Part shown: positions 62,094-64,000 of the stretch, one piece after another
Layout: every line of letters starts with the position of its first letter
Position numbering within the stretch: position 1 is the first letter of the stretch
Assembly: GCA_963969595.1 (NCBI GenBank)
Contig: OZ018411.1
Span: 24,550,545-24,614,544, forward strand
Direction of reading: 5' to 3'
From: Neckera pumila
Lineage: Eukaryota; Streptophyta; Bryopsida; Hypnales; Neckeraceae
Length of the DNA stretch: 64,000 nucleotides
Notes under the pieces: model-generated
Told to the model about the DNA's origin: nothing
The model's database searches: none
Seen by the model: the letters and a program-made list of their open reading frames with translations, nothing else
Made by a program: the position numbers and the translations under genes

Positions 62094-62219
62094 ACAGGAC
62101 TTGTATGTTGCTGTCTGTGCTACAAGCTTGTCTATCGCAACGCTTCAGCTGTGTAGTTTTCGCGGCTGGCAAATGGGAAACAAGGAGCTACACCAGGATA
62201 GGCTCGGTTCTGTAGCATT

Positions 62220-63354
62220 GAGCCATTGACTAGCTTTTCGAGGGCTCAAGGTTCTGGCCAGGCAAAAATTCTCCACAGAACACCTATTTGCAACAGTTTA
62301 CCCTTCTTGAAATCAATCTTGAAATATGTGGATATAGGAAGTCCAAAATGTACAACTTACTTATGTGAGTGCTAATTATAAAAATAGTTTGAGGTGCACC
62401 ATGTACTTAAACTTCATAAACTCATAGTATATCATACATATTGAGGAAATCATCAAAAAAGTTGGAAAATTCATTGATTTTCAATTGCCAATGTGTTAAA
62501 GAGTAATTTCATTATGTTGATTTCACCTTATTGAAAGTGACAAGAATAGGTGCCTCCACCTTACATGGAGCTTTGCTTTTGTCAATGTATAGCAGTCCAA
62601 AGCCAATAAACAATTACACCCGTGTCTATGAAACTTAGACCCCACGTTGCTAAGGTTTTAGATTTTGTGCACATCTCCATGCATACCTCCTCATATATTG
62701 GTAATACCTAACCTTTGAAATTCCTTTCAATGACTCTTGGTAATTTCACCAATTCATCCATTCAAAATTGGAGAATATTTCATTAAATATATCAAAAAAA
62801 ATTCCAAAACTGCATTGGAAAGAAACATCACACAAATAAAGATTTGCTTGTGTTTATCTCACTCCAAAGACTACAACTTACACTACATGGTACAATAGTA
62901 CATTATCTTGAGCTTACGTAATTTTATTTGATTGTTTTGGAGAAAAACAAATTAAATGAGTTGATTCATTGCTAAGAAAGAAAGGGTGTCGTTTAGGATA
63001 TGGTGGGGGAAGAATTCTTCCAATTGCCATGGTGATAATTATGTAATACTTATCTCCTATTTTGGAGCAGTTAATAAGTTAATTTGGTATTGTAATCTCT
63101 CCTAGCTAATTCAAGGTCTATAAATCAAAATATGAACTCAAATTTGATCATTCCAAAGGTAAATATTAAGCTACTACATTTTTTCAAGGTAAAATTAATT
63201 TCCCACTTCAAACAACACCCGTAGTACTACTTTTCTATAGGGTGATCCGAAAGGAAGCCCACGGCTAAAGACTCCAGAATTACTCTCATTGGGTCTTACA
63301 TCAATTGATTTCACGATACAATTTGCAGCGGCATCTAGAGTATGTAGTTAATTC
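62220..63354. other. AT-rich spacer, no gene seen
   Basis: Only short frames of biased composition. No repeat boundary was found. Confidence 0.35.
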
Positions 63355-64000
63355 CTAAAGGCTCAAGGCATTTTCTGGGTCCGAAAACACTAAAAACTGC
63401 CATTTCTGCTGCAATCACTCAAGAAACCAAAAAAAATCATTTCTTTTAGAATCTAACTATAGGATTTTGTACTTCAGTTGTCTCAGATCATATAATAAAA
63501 AATTTATGAAGTTTGACCATACGGATTTGAAGATATTAGCATTTGAAGTTGGAAAAGTAAATTTTTTTGAATGCTAGCCTGCAATTTCAGATGACTTTGA
63601 CCACCATTTGTGGAATTGTTTTTGCACTACAAACCATAGGATTAAAAAAAAATTATTGAACATTTGAGTTCAGAGCCGTGGAAAAAAAATTCAGGATGTC
63701 AAAACTTGATTTTCACATATAAAAAAATTGTTAAGCAGAAGTAGGTCCAAGATTTAACAAAATTCTAAATTGTTAATGGTTCCAAGATAGAACAGAAACA
63801 TCATAATCCCAACAGTGGATTTTTCTTGCAAATAAGCTTCACCCTATAAAAAAAAAATTGAAAAAAAATTGAAAAGTGTATTCAATAATGAATTCTATAA
63901 GTTGTTTCTTGAAGAAGATGTATAAACTACCCGAAAAAACAAGATTGACCATAACTTTCTCATTATTAGTCCAAATAGAATGAATCAAGTTTCAAATGTA
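63355..64000 (+). repeat. R1-related repeat, cut by the window end
   Basis: It begins CCTAAAGGCTCAAGGCATTT and continues with ACTAAAAACTGCCATTTCTG, the same opening order as R1 copies 1 and 5. The block to about 63610 is a reverse-complement relative of 23800-24045, and 63640-63990 is echoed at 23470-23720. Confidence 0.5.

Overview
The window is nuclear DNA of a land plant. It is AT-rich and gene-poor, dominated by decayed transposable elements. Two genes have recognisable, spliced, intact reading frames: a MIKC-type MADS-box transcription factor on the + strand (37.0-42.6 kb) and a PIP2-type plasma-membrane aquaporin on the - strand (58.6-61.7 kb). Between them lies one nearly complete but dead Ty3/Gypsy chromovirus with both LTRs (49.5-56.4 kb). 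A MIKC protein of no obvious seed-plant subfamily, large repeat-filled intergenic space, and a chromovirus whose integrase and chromodomain look like the Tcn1-like lineage known from mosses and lycophytes together suggest a non-seed plant (lycophyte, moss or fern). That placement is an inference.

Layout. 1-5.0 kb: no recognisable gene. 5.0-6.5 kb: two adjoining foldback elements, the first with 420-base arms. 7.7-13.3 kb: copies of an AT-rich dispersed repeat (called R1 here) ending in TTAACCCCTAAAGG, each carrying a different nested MITE. 13.6-16.6 kb: microsatellite, MITEs, a 75-base minisatellite, a duplicated GC-richer block and a TAGGG array. 16.7-35.2 kb: repeat desert with a miniature CACTA element, two Stowaway-like elements (one hosting another MITE), an inverted pair of 0.4-kb MITEs and more R1 copies. 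35.2-42.6 kb: GC-richer MADS promoter and gene. 43-49.5 kb: foldback, a 350-base TTTA microsatellite inside a MITE remnant, and a second copy of that MITE. 49.5-56.4 kb: chromovirus with a MITE inside its protease region. 56.4-58.6 kb: spacer. 58.6-61.7 kb: aquaporin. 62.2-64 kb: spacer and another R1 copy.

The two genes have no evident functional link; one is a nuclear regulator and the other a water channel. Their exon phases close perfectly (780 and 834 coding bases), so both are probably functional. The most unusual points are a possible 97-residue glutamine-rich N-terminal extension and a GC-AG intron in the MADS gene, the layered nesting of MITE families that share a CATTA(G) terminus and a TGACRTGGCA core, and the pattern of transition-type stop codons in the dead chromovirus. 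All similarity statements are by eye; no database was searched.
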